Source: Spirochaetota bacterium (lineage in GTDB: Bacteria; Spirochaetota; Spirochaetia; SPDA01; JAJSAL01). From it: DNA of 41,498 nt. Position 1 is the stretch's first letter. Each line of letters starts with the position of its first letter. The DNA lies in contig JAJSAL010000149.1 of assembly GCA_024274705.1 (NCBI GenBank), forward strand, positions 1 to 41,498, in the 5' to 3' direction. This document shows, piece after piece, positions 19,025 to 28,129 of this stretch. Made by a program: the position numbers and the translations under genes. The notes under the pieces are model-generated. The model did not search any database. It worked only from the letters and a program-made list of their open reading frames with translations, and was not told where the DNA came from.

Positions 19025-20059
19025 TCAGTATTTTCCCCAGGCCTTTACCGCCCGAGTCATCGCTTTCATATTCTCTGCCGGTGTATTTTGGGGGATCCCT
19101 TCCCCTGTGCAGAAAATATAACCCCCATTGCCTTTGGCCTTTAATACCATATCCTTGACAATTGACTCAATCTCCGGCGGAGATTTTGCCTGTAAATCAT
19201 TTATCGTATCGAAATTTCCCATAATGCATGTAACACCGCCAATAACCCCCTTTACCTCACCGATATCGGCCCCTTCCCCAATATTGATCGCGTCGAACCC
19301 GAGGGTACACATGATCTTTAGATGGGCAATCGATTTTTCATTTCCGTGGTAGAACACCAGGCCTCCACCCCTTTTAATCCGGTTGATACTCTCATCCGCG
19401 TATTCAGCCGCAAAATTCTTATACTGTGCAGGCGATATAAAGTGGGAGGATGCTACGCAGTCCCCAAGCCAGATTGCGTCTGCCCCTGCTTCAAGCTGGG
19501 CCTGTGCGACAATATCGTTGTATTCTACAAGAAAGTCCATATACCGCTTGAGAAGGAGAGGGTTTTCCAGCATCATTAGCAGGGCCGCATCAATTCCAAC
19601 GAGAAGGGTGACCGCGCTGAAAGGAGCGGCGATTCTGCCGGTAATACATGTAGATTCCCCCAATTCCCGTTTAAGATTTGCAATGCCCTCCAGGTGTCTT
19701 GCAGCACGGCCCTTTTTTATAAGATCAGGAGGGATTGTAAGACTTTTTACGGCAGCTTCCGAAGCGGGAAGATACCCGGAAACGGCCGGAGGCAGGTCCT
19801 CCTCGGAAGTGATTGCCATTCCCATATCCTCGTACTCAAGCAGGTCATCCGGGTGGAGCATATAAATGTCATAGTCGAAATCCTCGATTGCCTTCAGGGC
19901 AACCTTCACCATTACCTCCGGATCTTCCCGCCATTCCTTGTGGGTGAACCCTGCATAAGAGAAATCATACATCCCGCTGATGGGAAAGTAAGGAACCCGG
20001 GAAGGCTGTTTAATATCCACACATTGCCTTAGATCACCAAGTATCCCATTATATGCCAT
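19025..20059 (-). CDS. UroD/MtaA-family protein (probable cobamide-linked methyltransferase)
   Basis: 344 aa, uroporphyrinogen decarboxylase (URO-D) fold. The sequence lacks the decarboxylase's usual N-terminal arginine motif and looks like the MtaA/MtbA-type methyltransferase branch: EAGADAIWLGDCVASSHFISP, VFYHGNEKSIAHL (His in the usual Zn site region), MGNFDTIND and FCTGEGIPQNTPAENM (Cys in the second Zn region, usual pattern CGIPxxTPxEN). Such proteins move methyl groups between a corrinoid protein and an acceptor. The ribosome site AGGAGG precedes the ATG. It lies between the SDR and E1 alpha genes. No corrinoid protein is encoded in the window, so partner and acceptor are unknown. Confidence 0.8.
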   Translation of the reverse strand: MAYNGILGDLRQCVDIKQPSRVPYFPISGMYDFSYAGFTHKEWREDPEVMVKVALKAIEDFDYDIYMLHPDDLLEYEDMGMAITSEEDLPPAVSGYLPASEAAVKSLTIPPDLIKKGRAARHLEGIANLKRELGESTCITGRIAAPFSAVTLLVGIDAALLMMLENPLLLKRYMDFLVEYNDIVAQAQLEAGADAIWLGDCVASSHFISPAQYKNFAAEYADESINRIKRGGGLVFYHGNEKSIAHLKIMCTLGFDAINIGEGADIGEVKGVIGGVTCIMGNFDTINDLQAKSPPEIESIVKDMVLKAKGNGGYIFCTGEGIPQNTPAENMKAMTRAVKAWGKY

Positions 20060-20068
20060 ACTTACCTC

Positions 20069-20854
20069 CTATCCGGAAAGATCTCCATTTATCGTTATTC
20101 CACCGTCTGCAACGATCACAGCCCCATTCACATAAGACGATTCATCGGATGCAAGAAAAACAGCGACATCCGCTATTTCTTCCGGCTTTCCGTAACGCCG
20201 GAGAGGTGTTCGCAGTGTAAGAAACCGCTCCTCATCGAAATTCGATGAATCGAGACTGCTTTGGTTAAGCATTGGAGTCTCGATTCCTGCAGGGGCAATG
20301 CAATTCACCCGAATATTTTCGGGTGCGTATTCACAGGCAAGGGAACGCGTCAGAGAAATGGTAGCCCCCTTACTTGCCGTGTACGCGTCACAGTCTGGTA
20401 TACCGATAACCCCGGCACTGGAGGCGGTAGTAATGATAGATCCTCCACCGCTTTCAATCATAAGGGGAATACCGAACTTACAAAACAGAAAAATGCTTTT
20501 GAGATTAACGGCAAGTACACGGTCCCAGACCTCCTCCCGGATATCGACAACCTTCCCATCTTGTTGCGGAAGAAACACCGAGGCATTGTTGTAAATGACA
20601 TGAAGCTTACCGATGCGTTCTCTTACTTGTTCAACAACTTCCTGTACTGCCGAGCTGTTTGAAACATCCGCATGAATGAATAACACACTCCAACCGGAAT
20701 CGGAAAGTCGGGATGCTGTTTCCTCCCCTGTTTTCTTGTTAATATCGACAATCACAACCGAGGCCCCCTGTTCTGCGAATCTGTAGGCCGCCGCTCTCCC
20801 CACACCCTGGCCGCCGCCGGTGATAATGGCCACCTTCCCTGCAAGCCGTTTCAT
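20069..20854 (-). CDS. short-chain dehydrogenase/reductase (SDR)
   Basis: 261 aa from the ATG at 20854, five bases after GAGGAGG. It overlaps the stop of the upstream amidohydrolase (ATGA). Classical SDR: TGGGQGVGRAAA (residues about 12-23, NAD(P) binding), DVSNSS, NNAS, catalytic Ser-Tyr-Lys seen as TTASSAG and DAYTASKGA, and ends VNGAVIVADGGITINGD. VIVDINKK after strand 2 has Asp at the ribose position, which favours NAD(H). It likely oxidises a hydroxyl of the imported substrate or an intermediate. Substrate unknown. Confidence 0.9.
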   Translation of the reverse strand: MKRLAGKVAIITGGGQGVGRAAAYRFAEQGASVVIVDINKKTGEETASRLSDSGWSVLFIHADVSNSSAVQEVVEQVRERIGKLHVIYNNASVFLPQQDGKVVDIREEVWDRVLAVNLKSIFLFCKFGIPLMIESGGGSIITTASSAGVIGIPDCDAYTASKGATISLTRSLACEYAPENIRVNCIAPAGIETPMLNQSSLDSSNFDEERFLTLRTPLRRYGKPEEIADVAVFLASDESSYVNGAVIVADGGITINGDLSG

Positions 20855-22482
20855 CTGCACCTCCTCATTTCAAGAAGCCTGGAAGCATTTTCGGACAGAA
20901 TCATCCGCTTTTCCCGCTCAGAGATATCGGCACATGCCACTGCAGCAACTGCGTATGGAAGATCGATCCAGGAATAATCCGATCCGAACACAATCTGCTC
21001 TATGTTGACCCTCGTGACAAGGTATTCAAGAAATCCCTTTTTCATGAAACACCATCCGCTCAAGTCAAGATACACATTGGGATACGCGTTTGCCAGCTTT
21101 ATACAAGCCTGCATACCCGTAAAAGTTTCTCCGGTATGGCCCAAGATAAACAGGCCATGCGGGTAAGCGGGTACGATGCTTTCAAATTGCGCGGGTTCGC
21201 TAAACGGCTGTCCTTGACCGGTGTGACAGAGAACCGGTATCCGGTTTGTCTCCGATGCAGCCCATACCGGGGTGTACTTATTATCTGTTATTGCACATCC
21301 GTGTACCCGCGGGTGTATCTTGATGCCTCTGAATCCATACTTATGTATGCACGTATTGACGTACTCTTCTCCATCAGTGAAATTGGGATTAAACACTAGC
21401 AAGCCGATAAAACTATCGGGATACCTTTGAACCAGGTTTATTATTTCTCTGTTCCCTTCATAATGATTGCCTCCTGTTACAGCCTCCGTCGCATTGATAC
21501 ATGCCCGGGAGACCCCGATTCTCTGCATACACCCGATAAGGCTTTCCGCATCGGTGGAAGGCTTATATTCCCAGGGGAAGGGACCGATATGAGTGTGAAT
21601 ATCTATAATATTATAGTCCAGAGGTTCTCCGGCTAATATCTTCCGAAATATGGTTTTTCCCGGAACCCCCTCCCGTGGTTTACAATCAAACCCTAAGAGC
21701 CCTGCTAAATTTCCGCCCAATATGCTGAGCTTGTCGCTTTTCATTATGTCTGCATAGGTAACCATCATCAGGGGCATTGCGGAAACCTCTTTTGCATTTT
21801 CACTGTAGGGGGTTCCGAAGAGTAGGCGGTGCGGGCCAAACCGCCTGCATACTTCCTCCACAATGCCCGGGTGAGGGTCCCACTCCAGGGACAGATGGAG
21901 ATTCGGACATTTTTCCAGGAGATAGTAAAGCCCACGCAAACGTCCCGCGCATACTATAGGCAGCGAAGGATAGTTACGGCACACCGAAAGGAGAACATCC
22001 ATGTAAGCATCGTCCCGGTCAGGGACCGGAACACCCATATACGGAAATTGGAGGATCGTCAGTATCCGCTCCTCCTCCAATATACGGAGGAGATCTTCCA
22101 AAAGCTCCTCTATGAAGCATACATTATAGTCAGCGAAGGGAATGCGTACCGCCCTGATACCATGTTCCTTCAACAACTCTGAAAGTTTCCGCCCGCAAGG
22201 CACATCCCCGGTGGAACAGGGAAGAAGGTGCCAACACGCAAACAGTCTGTCGGATTCATCAATTTCCTCTGACAGGGAAACGTTCATCCCCATTATGTCT
22301 CCCTTTAATGCCCGGAAATGGGAAACCAGTGCATAATCCACCCCATAATAGCCCATGTTCCGCAAAAGCTTTTCCCTGTCGGTATAGCCGGTAAAACGGC
22401 CACTCTCCGGGTCAAACACAGGCTGTCCGATTGTTCCATTAAGATCGAAAACGACCGGGTTTTCTAATTTCTCCATATTCAT
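20851..22482 (-). CDS. double amidohydrolase-2 protein with degenerate N-terminal half
   Basis: 543 aa, about twice the length of a normal amidohydrolase-2 (PF04909-type) protein. The C-terminal half (about 290-543) is complete: DIHTHIG (H296, H298), GIKIHP (K388), LCHTGQG (H420), LGHTGE (H449) and FGSDYSW (D502), the standard metal ligands. The N-terminal half (about 8-270) aligns to the same fold but has VFDLNGTIG in place of the HxH strand and LLFGTPYSE where the Asp should be, so it probably binds no metal. A hydrolase or decarboxylase acting on a ring or amide is possible. It overlaps the SDR gene by four bases and follows the aminotransferase by 14 bp. Confidence 0.85.
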   Translation of the reverse strand: MNMEKLENPVVFDLNGTIGQPVFDPESGRFTGYTDREKLLRNMGYYGVDYALVSHFRALKGDIMGMNVSLSEEIDESDRLFACWHLLPCSTGDVPCGRKLSELLKEHGIRAVRIPFADYNVCFIEELLEDLLRILEEERILTILQFPYMGVPVPDRDDAYMDVLLSVCRNYPSLPIVCAGRLRGLYYLLEKCPNLHLSLEWDPHPGIVEEVCRRFGPHRLLFGTPYSENAKEVSAMPLMMVTYADIMKSDKLSILGGNLAGLLGFDCKPREGVPGKTIFRKILAGEPLDYNIIDIHTHIGPFPWEYKPSTDAESLIGCMQRIGVSRACINATEAVTGGNHYEGNREIINLVQRYPDSFIGLLVFNPNFTDGEEYVNTCIHKYGFRGIKIHPRVHGCAITDNKYTPVWAASETNRIPVLCHTGQGQPFSEPAQFESIVPAYPHGLFILGHTGETFTGMQACIKLANAYPNVYLDLSGWCFMKKGFLEYLVTRVNIEQIVFGSDYSWIDLPYAVAAVACADISEREKRMILSENASRLLEMRRCR

Positions 22483-22496
22483 TATTAAACGGAAGT

Positions 22497-23858
22497 TTAT
22501 AACTTGAAATGGGCCATTGCCGCGGTTAAGGCCCTGTCCAGTATTTCAATACTTTCATCGATCTGCTCCCTGGAAATGATGAGGGCAGGCGCCATTACGA
22601 GAATATTCCCGTTATTTCTCATAATCATACCGTTTTTATAGCAGTAATCTCTGACAAAGTCTCCTACTGTCTGGTCCAAACCAAGGGGGATGTGTTTTGA
22701 ATTATCTGCCACCAGAAACAGTGCCTGTAAAAGCCCCATACCACTCAATAACCCCACAATTCGGTGCTTACTCAAGGCCTCCAGCTTTTTCCATAGATAT
22801 GCCCCCAGCTCGTGCGCCCTTTCTACCAGTCTGTCATTTTCAATAACTTCGATGTTTGCAAGTGTAGCGGCACACGCAAGTGTGTGCCCACCGTAGGTGG
22901 AGCCGCTCCTGAACTCATGCCCCGGTCTCTTAAATGGCCGGTATATCTTTTGCGAAGTTACCGCTGCTCCAAGAGGGATATAGCCTCCTGTGAAACCCTT
23001 CCCGATCGTCATGATGTCCGGGACCACATTCCAATGTTCACACGCAAACATTTTCCCCGTTTTTCCGAATCCTGTTTGTATTTCATCAAAAATCAGGATA
23101 ATTCCATATTTGTCACACAGTTCCCGAACACCCTGTATATAGCCGTCAGGAGGAACAGGGTACCCGACATTGGAGCCCGGGAGAGGATCCATAATGAGAG
23201 CCGATATCTTTTCAGGACCCTCCCATTGGATCTGCTGTTCCATCATTTTCAGGCACTTGAAGGAGCACGAAGCAGGTGACAGGCCGAGCTCACAGTCATG
23301 ACATCTTGCGGAATAAGTCGGGATAAACCCGGGCAATAAGGGTTCGAAATATTCCCGGAACCACCCAAGCCCGGTCGCCGAACTCCCTCCCAGGGTCGTA
23401 CCATGGTACGAAAACCGCCTGAACATCACTTTATACCTGGCGGGCTCTCCGTTTTCAAAATGGTACTGCCGTGCCATTTTCAGAGCCGTCTCATTCGCCT
23501 CGGATCCGCTGTTCACAAAAAAGGACACTTCAATATCGCCGGGCATGATATCCGCCAGTTTTTCCGCAAGTTTAATAAGCGGAACGGTAAAGGTATCCAC
23601 GTAATTGGGAAAAAATTCGAGCTTTTCGAGCTGGCCGCGAATGGCCTGGTCCACCTCCGGTTGATGGTGACCGCAAATTGTAGTAAGGAGAGACGCGAAA
23701 GTATCCAGGTAACGGTTTCCGTCAATGTCATAGACGTAGCATCCCTCCCCTTTGACAAGTATTTTGGGTTCCCTCTCTAACAGCTCCCAGCTTGCGAAAT
23801 GGGGAATGATATATTTTACTGCGTTCTCAATCAGATTTTCCTTTTCTTCCCTATCCAT
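22497..23858 (-). CDS. class III PLP-dependent aminotransferase
   Basis: 453 aa. Seen: [40 protein letters not shown] (D258 contacts PLP) and the PLP lysine K287 in TIGKGFTGGYIPLGAA. A Cys pattern RCHDCELGLSPASCSFKC (C186, C189, C198, C202) is typical of the omega-amino acid, taurine- or putrescine-type members of the class. So the amino donor is more likely a terminal amine than an alpha-amino acid. It follows the permease genes by 19 bp and AGGAGGT lies 12 bases before the ATG. The substrate, presumably imported by the adjacent ABC transporter, is unknown. Confidence 0.9.
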   Translation of the reverse strand: MDREEKENLIENAVKYIIPHFASWELLEREPKILVKGEGCYVYDIDGNRYLDTFASLLTTICGHHQPEVDQAIRGQLEKLEFFPNYVDTFTVPLIKLAEKLADIMPGDIEVSFFVNSGSEANETALKMARQYHFENGEPARYKVMFRRFSYHGTTLGGSSATGLGWFREYFEPLLPGFIPTYSARCHDCELGLSPASCSFKCLKMMEQQIQWEGPEKISALIMDPLPGSNVGYPVPPDGYIQGVRELCDKYGIILIFDEIQTGFGKTGKMFACEHWNVVPDIMTIGKGFTGGYIPLGAAVTSQKIYRPFKRPGHEFRSGSTYGGHTLACAATLANIEVIENDRLVERAHELGAYLWKKLEALSKHRIVGLLSGMGLLQALFLVADNSKHIPLGLDQTVGDFVRDYCYKNGMIMRNNGNILVMAPALIISREQIDESIEILDRALTAAMAHFKL

Positions 23859-23877
23859 CAGAATCGCCTGACCTCCT

Positions 23878-24729
23878 TTATCCCTTTACAGCTCCGAGAG
23901 TAATCCCGGCCATTACTTTCTCCGAGAGAATGATGTATATCAGAACAGTTGGGAGCATCACTATAACCACGGCAGCGAATAAACCGACCCAGTCTGCGGT
24001 AAACAGCATGGCGGATTGGATGGAATACAGCCCGAGTGAAATGGTCCGCTTCTGTTCCTTCATAATAAAAACCATTGCCAGCATATACTCATTCCACAGG
24101 AAAATAAAATTAAATATTGCTGCAGTAACAATGCCGGGCTGGGCTAAGGGAAACATAATCTTCCAGAATGTCTGAAATTCGTTACACCCGTCCATCATTG
24201 CCCCGTCTTCAAGGTCCGAAGGGAGACTCCGGAGGAACCCTGTGAGAAGGTAGGTCGTAAAGGGAATACTCAGGGCTATATAGATCAAAGCGAGCCCAAA
24301 AAGCGAATCGTTTAAATGAATTTGAAAAACAAGTTTATACAGCGGTATCAGCAGAAGTTGGTAAGGTATGCCCATACCAATAATGAACAGGTTATTCAAT
24401 GTCTTACCGAGTTTAAACTTGAACCTGCTTAAGACATAGGCGGCGGGGGTACACACGAAAGTTAAAACAAAAATTGAAGCGAATGTGACAACCACGCTGT
24501 TCAGGAAATATCTCTGTAAATTCACAACAGTCCAGGCTTTCTTGTAGTTCTCCAGATGCATCTCTGTCGGCAGGTTCCACACACCGGCATAGAGTTCTTT
24601 GTTGGATTTAAATGATGTATAAATCATCCAGATAAGCGCGAACAGGGAAAACGCAATCCATATACCTAGAAAAATATACGTAACCGTGTGCCTGAATGTG
24701 TTCCTTCCGGTTAATGCTGGATTCGCCAT
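23878..24729 (-). CDS. CUT1 sugar-type ABC transporter permease, MalG-like
   Basis: 283 aa membrane protein, six hydrophobic segments, family length. The cytoplasmic EAA loop is EDGAMMDGCNEFQTFWKIMFPLAQPG (usual EAA---G---------I-LP). N-terminus TYIFLGIWIAFSLFALIWMIYTSFK is typical of MalG/LacG-type permeases. AAGGAGG precedes the ATG. It pairs with the MalF-like permease directly upstream; the two would form the channel of a CUT1 (oligosaccharide, polyol or glycerol-phosphate) importer. Confidence 0.93.
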   Translation of the reverse strand: MANPALTGRNTFRHTVTYIFLGIWIAFSLFALIWMIYTSFKSNKELYAGVWNLPTEMHLENYKKAWTVVNLQRYFLNSVVVTFASIFVLTFVCTPAAYVLSRFKFKLGKTLNNLFIIGMGIPYQLLLIPLYKLVFQIHLNDSLFGLALIYIALSIPFTTYLLTGFLRSLPSDLEDGAMMDGCNEFQTFWKIMFPLAQPGIVTAAIFNFIFLWNEYMLAMVFIMKEQKRTISLGLYSIQSAMLFTADWVGLFAAVVIVMLPTVLIYIILSEKVMAGITLGAVKG

Positions 24730-24738
24730 AATGCCTCC

Positions 24739-25623
24739 TTAAAACTCTACTTTGTCTCTTCGCATGAACAGCCTGGTAACCCCTGTTAAGACGACTACCA
24801 GTACCAGCATAGTAATTGCCACCGTTGTTCCGTACCCCATACGGTAAATCGCCATGCGTCTTCCGAAAGTGAGAATAAACATATACACCGCATTGGACCA
24901 AAGGGCTTTGGGTGCTGTTACACCTCCGGTAAAAGCGAAGAGAAACTCAAAGAGTTTTATTGCCGTGATAATCCACAGCACAATAGCGATTACGAGTACG
25001 TCCCAGATGAGCGGAACGGTAACCCGAAAAAAGATCTGGACCCGGTTTGCTCCCGCTATATGAGCCACATCGAAATAATCCTGAGGTATCTTCTCCACAC
25101 CCGAGAGGAGCATAACCATATAGAACCCTACATAGGTCCATACCAGAGCGACCAGTACCGCCCAAAACACAAGATCAGGACCGGTCCACGTTCGGATAAA
25201 CGCATCGAGACCCACAAGGCGGAGCAGACCGTTGATCAGACCGAACCTGGGGTTATATAAAAAACTCCAGAATGTGGCAAGGGCAATGGGAGCAACTACA
25301 TTCGGGTAGAAAATAATGGCCCGGAACACCTTTTTCCCCTTGATCCCAGAGGTAAGGAAGAAGGTGAACAGGAAGGCTAAAAAGAACACAGCTCCGCCGC
25401 CGATAAGAAGGATTTTCAATGTGGTTAAGAGGGACTGCCAGTACATCCCATCGCGAACCAGTTCACGGAAATTCCGTAAACCTACAAATTCCATCTTGCT
25501 GGTAAAGCCTGTCCATTTATGAAGCGATACCCACAGGGCCTGGATTGCCGGGTATATGAACAGCCCCAGATAAAGGACCAGGGCCGGGACCAGGAGAAAT
25601 AGAACCTTCCTGCTTCTCAGCAT
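24739..25623 (-). CDS. CUT1 sugar-type ABC transporter permease, MalF-like
   Basis: 294 aa from the ATG at 25623, which has AAGGAGG five bases upstream. An open frame runs further upstream but through the terminator-like hairpin, so the longer start is rejected. Seen: six membrane segments, FLLVPALVLYLGLFIYPAIQALWVS at the N-terminus, and the EAA loop YFDVAHIAGANRVQIFFRVTVPLIWD. It is followed by the MalG-like permease after nine bases. No ATP-binding subunit is encoded in the cluster, as is common where one ATPase serves several importers. Confidence 0.93.
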   Translation of the reverse strand: MLRSRKVLFLLVPALVLYLGLFIYPAIQALWVSLHKWTGFTSKMEFVGLRNFRELVRDGMYWQSLLTTLKILLIGGGAVFFLAFLFTFFLTSGIKGKKVFRAIIFYPNVVAPIALATFWSFLYNPRFGLINGLLRLVGLDAFIRTWTGPDLVFWAVLVALVWTYVGFYMVMLLSGVEKIPQDYFDVAHIAGANRVQIFFRVTVPLIWDVLVIAIVLWIITAIKLFEFLFAFTGGVTAPKALWSNAVYMFILTFGRRMAIYRMGYGTTVAITMLVLVVVLTGVTRLFMRRDKVEF

Positions 25624-25637
25624 GGCAACCTCCTTAA

Positions 25638-25676
25638 AAAAAATAAAATGCCGGGGTCCATAAGGGCCCGGCATTT
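25638..25676 (-). terminator. partial terminator between binding protein and permease genes
   Basis: On the minus strand AAATGCCGGG and CCCGGCATTT arms (25646-25655 and 25667-25676) form a strong stem with an 11-base loop, followed by T-rich sequence. It lies 17 bp past the binding protein stop and 23 bp before the permease start. Such hairpins commonly give more binding protein than permease. Confidence 0.7.
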
Positions 25677-25692
25677 CGGAAGTTTTGTATGC

Positions 25693-27003
25693 CTACTTGT
25701 TCTTCCAGTAGTTGATTGATTTTTCTTTAATCTGCTTGATAAAGTCTTCAGGTGACAGCTTGCCGAAGAGTACCTGCTCATTTAAGGGGAACATGATCGT
25801 CTGTGCGTACTCCGGCTCAAACTGTCCAGGACCGCCTGAATAGTCTTTAAAAGTTCCGGTCTGCTTTGCCATGATACCCTCGAGGTCTTTGAATATATCC
25901 GGCAAGTCGACTCCCATGATTACCGGGACATTCAGGGCTTCCTTTGCAAACCTGGTCTGGGTTTCTTTGGAAACCAGCCTCTTGAGGAGATCGAAGGCAA
26001 GGTCCGGGTCCTTGGTGGATTTCAGAATAGCAACGCTCCCGGTTATTGAGGTTAATTCATACTGGTCTCCCTTTCCTCCCGGCACCGACGGGAAAGGAAA
26101 AGATCCGAAGACAAAATCATCGGGCTTGGCGTCCGCTACCTCAATGGGCATGTATGTGTGGATCAAGAGCAGGGCCCCTTTCCTCTGTACCCAGTCGATC
26201 TGCCCGGCGGGAAACTGGTAACCTTCAAATCCTTCGATGATATACCCTTTGTCCACGAGTTCCTTTACCATTTGCTGCGCTTTTAAAAACCCGGGCTTAT
26301 CCCAGCTTTTGCCCGTTTTATCATAAATCGCATCGAGCAGGGCATTGGGGCCTTCTATCCGGTCAGCCAGGTGGGAGAAAAAATACATATTGTAAAAATC
26401 TATTCCACCGTCCATAACAATGGGTGCGATCCCTTCACCCTTGATCTTTTCACAGAGATCCAGAAATTCCGGCCACGTGTCCGGTGTCTTTGTAATACCC
26501 AATTGCTTGAACAGTGTCTTATCGTACCAGAATACCGTCAGATACTGCTGGAGCGGCATGGAGTTGATTTCACCACGAAACGTACATGGATCAAAAGCTC
26601 CTTGAGGAAAGGTGTCCCAGACCTTTTTGTCTATATCATAGGCATCAACATTTTTTAAGTACGGTGTGAGATCCAGTACCAGCCCCTCTTTCCCCAAGGA
26701 CGCTTCAATCAACAGGGGATCTTCATCATAGAAATCCGGTGGACTCCCGCTTTGAATCATTGCCATGAGCTTGGTATTTACATCCCGGCCCGCCCACAAC
26801 CTTTCGACTTCCACATTCGGATTGTCTTGTATCCAGCCCTCGATTGCATCGTTGACGATCTCCTGGGTAACCTCGCCGACGTTCCACTTTGACAGGTATA
26901 CCAGTTTGGTTTTTCCCTTCTCTTGTTCTCCGCTTGCAAAAACGGCTGTTACAAAAACAAGAGACAGAACCAGCAGCAACCCACAGATGAATGTTTTTTT
27001 CAT
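25693..27003 (-). CDS. ABC transporter substrate-binding protein, sugar type
   Basis: 436 aa. Signal peptide about 1-24 (MKKTFICGLLLVLSLVFVTAVFA), mature end SGEQEKGK; there is no lipobox Cys. This short GEQ-rich mature end is frequent in spirochaete binding proteins. The rest is a family 1 extracellular solute-binding protein: KTKLVYLSKWNVGEVTQEIV, GEINSMPLQQYLTVFWYDKTLFKQLGI, and the C-terminal SIINYWKNK-like ending (EKSINYWKNK). It delivers substrate to the two downstream permeases. Upstream it has AAGGAG and its own promoter. The ligand is not readable. Confidence 0.93.
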   Translation of the reverse strand: MKKTFICGLLLVLSLVFVTAVFASGEQEKGKTKLVYLSKWNVGEVTQEIVNDAIEGWIQDNPNVEVERLWAGRDVNTKLMAMIQSGSPPDFYDEDPLLIEASLGKEGLVLDLTPYLKNVDAYDIDKKVWDTFPQGAFDPCTFRGEINSMPLQQYLTVFWYDKTLFKQLGITKTPDTWPEFLDLCEKIKGEGIAPIVMDGGIDFYNMYFFSHLADRIEGPNALLDAIYDKTGKSWDKPGFLKAQQMVKELVDKGYIIEGFEGYQFPAGQIDWVQRKGALLLIHTYMPIEVADAKPDDFVFGSFPFPSVPGGKGDQYELTSITGSVAILKSTKDPDLAFDLLKRLVSKETQTRFAKEALNVPVIMGVDLPDIFKDLEGIMAKQTGTFKDYSGGPGQFEPEYAQTIMFPLNEQVLFGKLSPEDFIKQIKEKSINYWKNK

Positions 27004-27028
27004 TTCTCTACTCCTTATAGTTTTTATC

Positions 27029-27060
27029 GTTCAGCATTATACCAATGCCGACATCCTAAA
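27029..27060 (-). promoter_or_regulatory. candidate internal promoter for the ABC transporter and downstream genes
   Basis: On the minus strand a perfect TATAAT (27036-27041) lies about 32 bp before the binding protein ATG. The -35 region (about 17 bp upstream) is weak. The 82-bp gap before it, after the UroD-family gene, fits an internal start. Confidence 0.5.
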
Positions 27061-27085
27061 GTTGTGTCGCAATTCATTCCCTATA

Positions 27086-28129
27086 TTACACCGGGATCGG
27101 ATACGTACCGAACTCCTTAACTGTTTCCACCATGGCAACGAAGTTTTCTCCCTTTACTGAAGACGATATAGAGTTACCTGATGAGAAAAAGTGTCCGCCC
27201 AGAGGCGAAATACGGTTTAATTGCTCTTTCGTTGATTTCACTACCTCTTCCACCGTGCTCCGGGAGAGTAAATCAACATCAATATTCCCCATGACCCCGG
27301 TCTTCATACCCGAATGCCTTCTCACCTCATCGAGGGCCATGTATGCGGGTTCAAGGGGGCCGAGCATGTCAATTCCCGTAGAAATCAACATATCCAGAAT
27401 CGGCCAGATATTTCCGTCAGTGTGCTTTATACAGTAGGCACCGCACTCCTTCACCGCCTGTACTACTTCTGTAAGGCCGGGAAGAATGAACTCTTTGAAA
27501 TGCGCAGGGGACATAAAGGGGCCGTCTTTCCCGGCATAATCATCCCCGAGAACAACTATCTCTACCCCCTGATTAATGAGTTTCCGGTAGAGTTCAACAT
27601 GGTACTCCACCCCGATTTCAGCCAATTTCTTTACAAGATCCGGCTGGAGAATATAATCCATCATTAAGGGCGCAAGCCCTCCCCTCAGGTTCTGTGAGGG
27701 TGCAAACACAGCCTCACCTACCACTGCAATTGCCTTTTCCCCCTTAAAACGATCCACGAGCTTTTGAGCATACCTTAAGACATGTGCTTGTGATGGATCA
27801 GGAGGATCGTAATCCACAAGATCTTCGATAGTGCTGATTCTAGGGGGCTGTACAGGAATGGATATAACTTCACCGGTAAAGGCCTGACGTGCACCCCATT
27901 TGTCTTCCCATATTCCCTGCTCTCTGTCACACCAATTGATGTCATCCACTTCATCAGCCATGGTAAGACATGTAACTACATCCATTCCGATATACTCGAG
28001 AAAATCGAAGTAGTTCATACCACCGCAGATAGAGTCAGCTACATGTTGATCGATAAAAAGCTCCATTAAAGGAACCCGGTCAGGTATCCTCCCCTGGAGT
28101 ACTGCTATCACCCGTTCCCGCGAGTTCAT
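27086..28129 (-). CDS. UroD/MtaA-family protein (second copy)
   Basis: 347 aa, URO-D fold. Seen: MNSRERVIAVLQGRIPDRVP, the common start of MtaA-like proteins, LGDDYAGKDGPFMSPAHFKEFILP, YCIKHTDGNIWPILDMLI (His of the metal site) and MGNIDVDLLSRST. The second metal region reads FFSSGNSISSSVKGEN, with no Cys, unlike the classical CGIP sequence. So it may bind a different metal set or be divergent in function. It overlaps the transketolase C-terminal gene by four bases (ATGA) and so belongs to that transcript. A methyltransferase role is inferred from the family, not shown. Confidence 0.78.
   Translation of the reverse strand: MNSRERVIAVLQGRIPDRVPLMELFIDQHVADSICGGMNYFDFLEYIGMDVVTCLTMADEVDDINWCDREQGIWEDKWGARQAFTGEVISIPVQPPRISTIEDLVDYDPPDPSQAHVLRYAQKLVDRFKGEKAIAVVGEAVFAPSQNLRGGLAPLMMDYILQPDLVKKLAEIGVEYHVELYRKLINQGVEIVVLGDDYAGKDGPFMSPAHFKEFILPGLTEVVQAVKECGAYCIKHTDGNIWPILDMLISTGIDMLGPLEPAYMALDEVRRHSGMKTGVMGNIDVDLLSRSTVEEVVKSTKEQLNRISPLGGHFFSSGNSISSSVKGENFVAMVETVKEFGTYPIPV

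Noticed and set aside
25624..25674. Upstream extension of the MalF-like permease
   Set aside because: It reads through a terminator-like hairpin and a good AAGGAGG precedes the later ATG.
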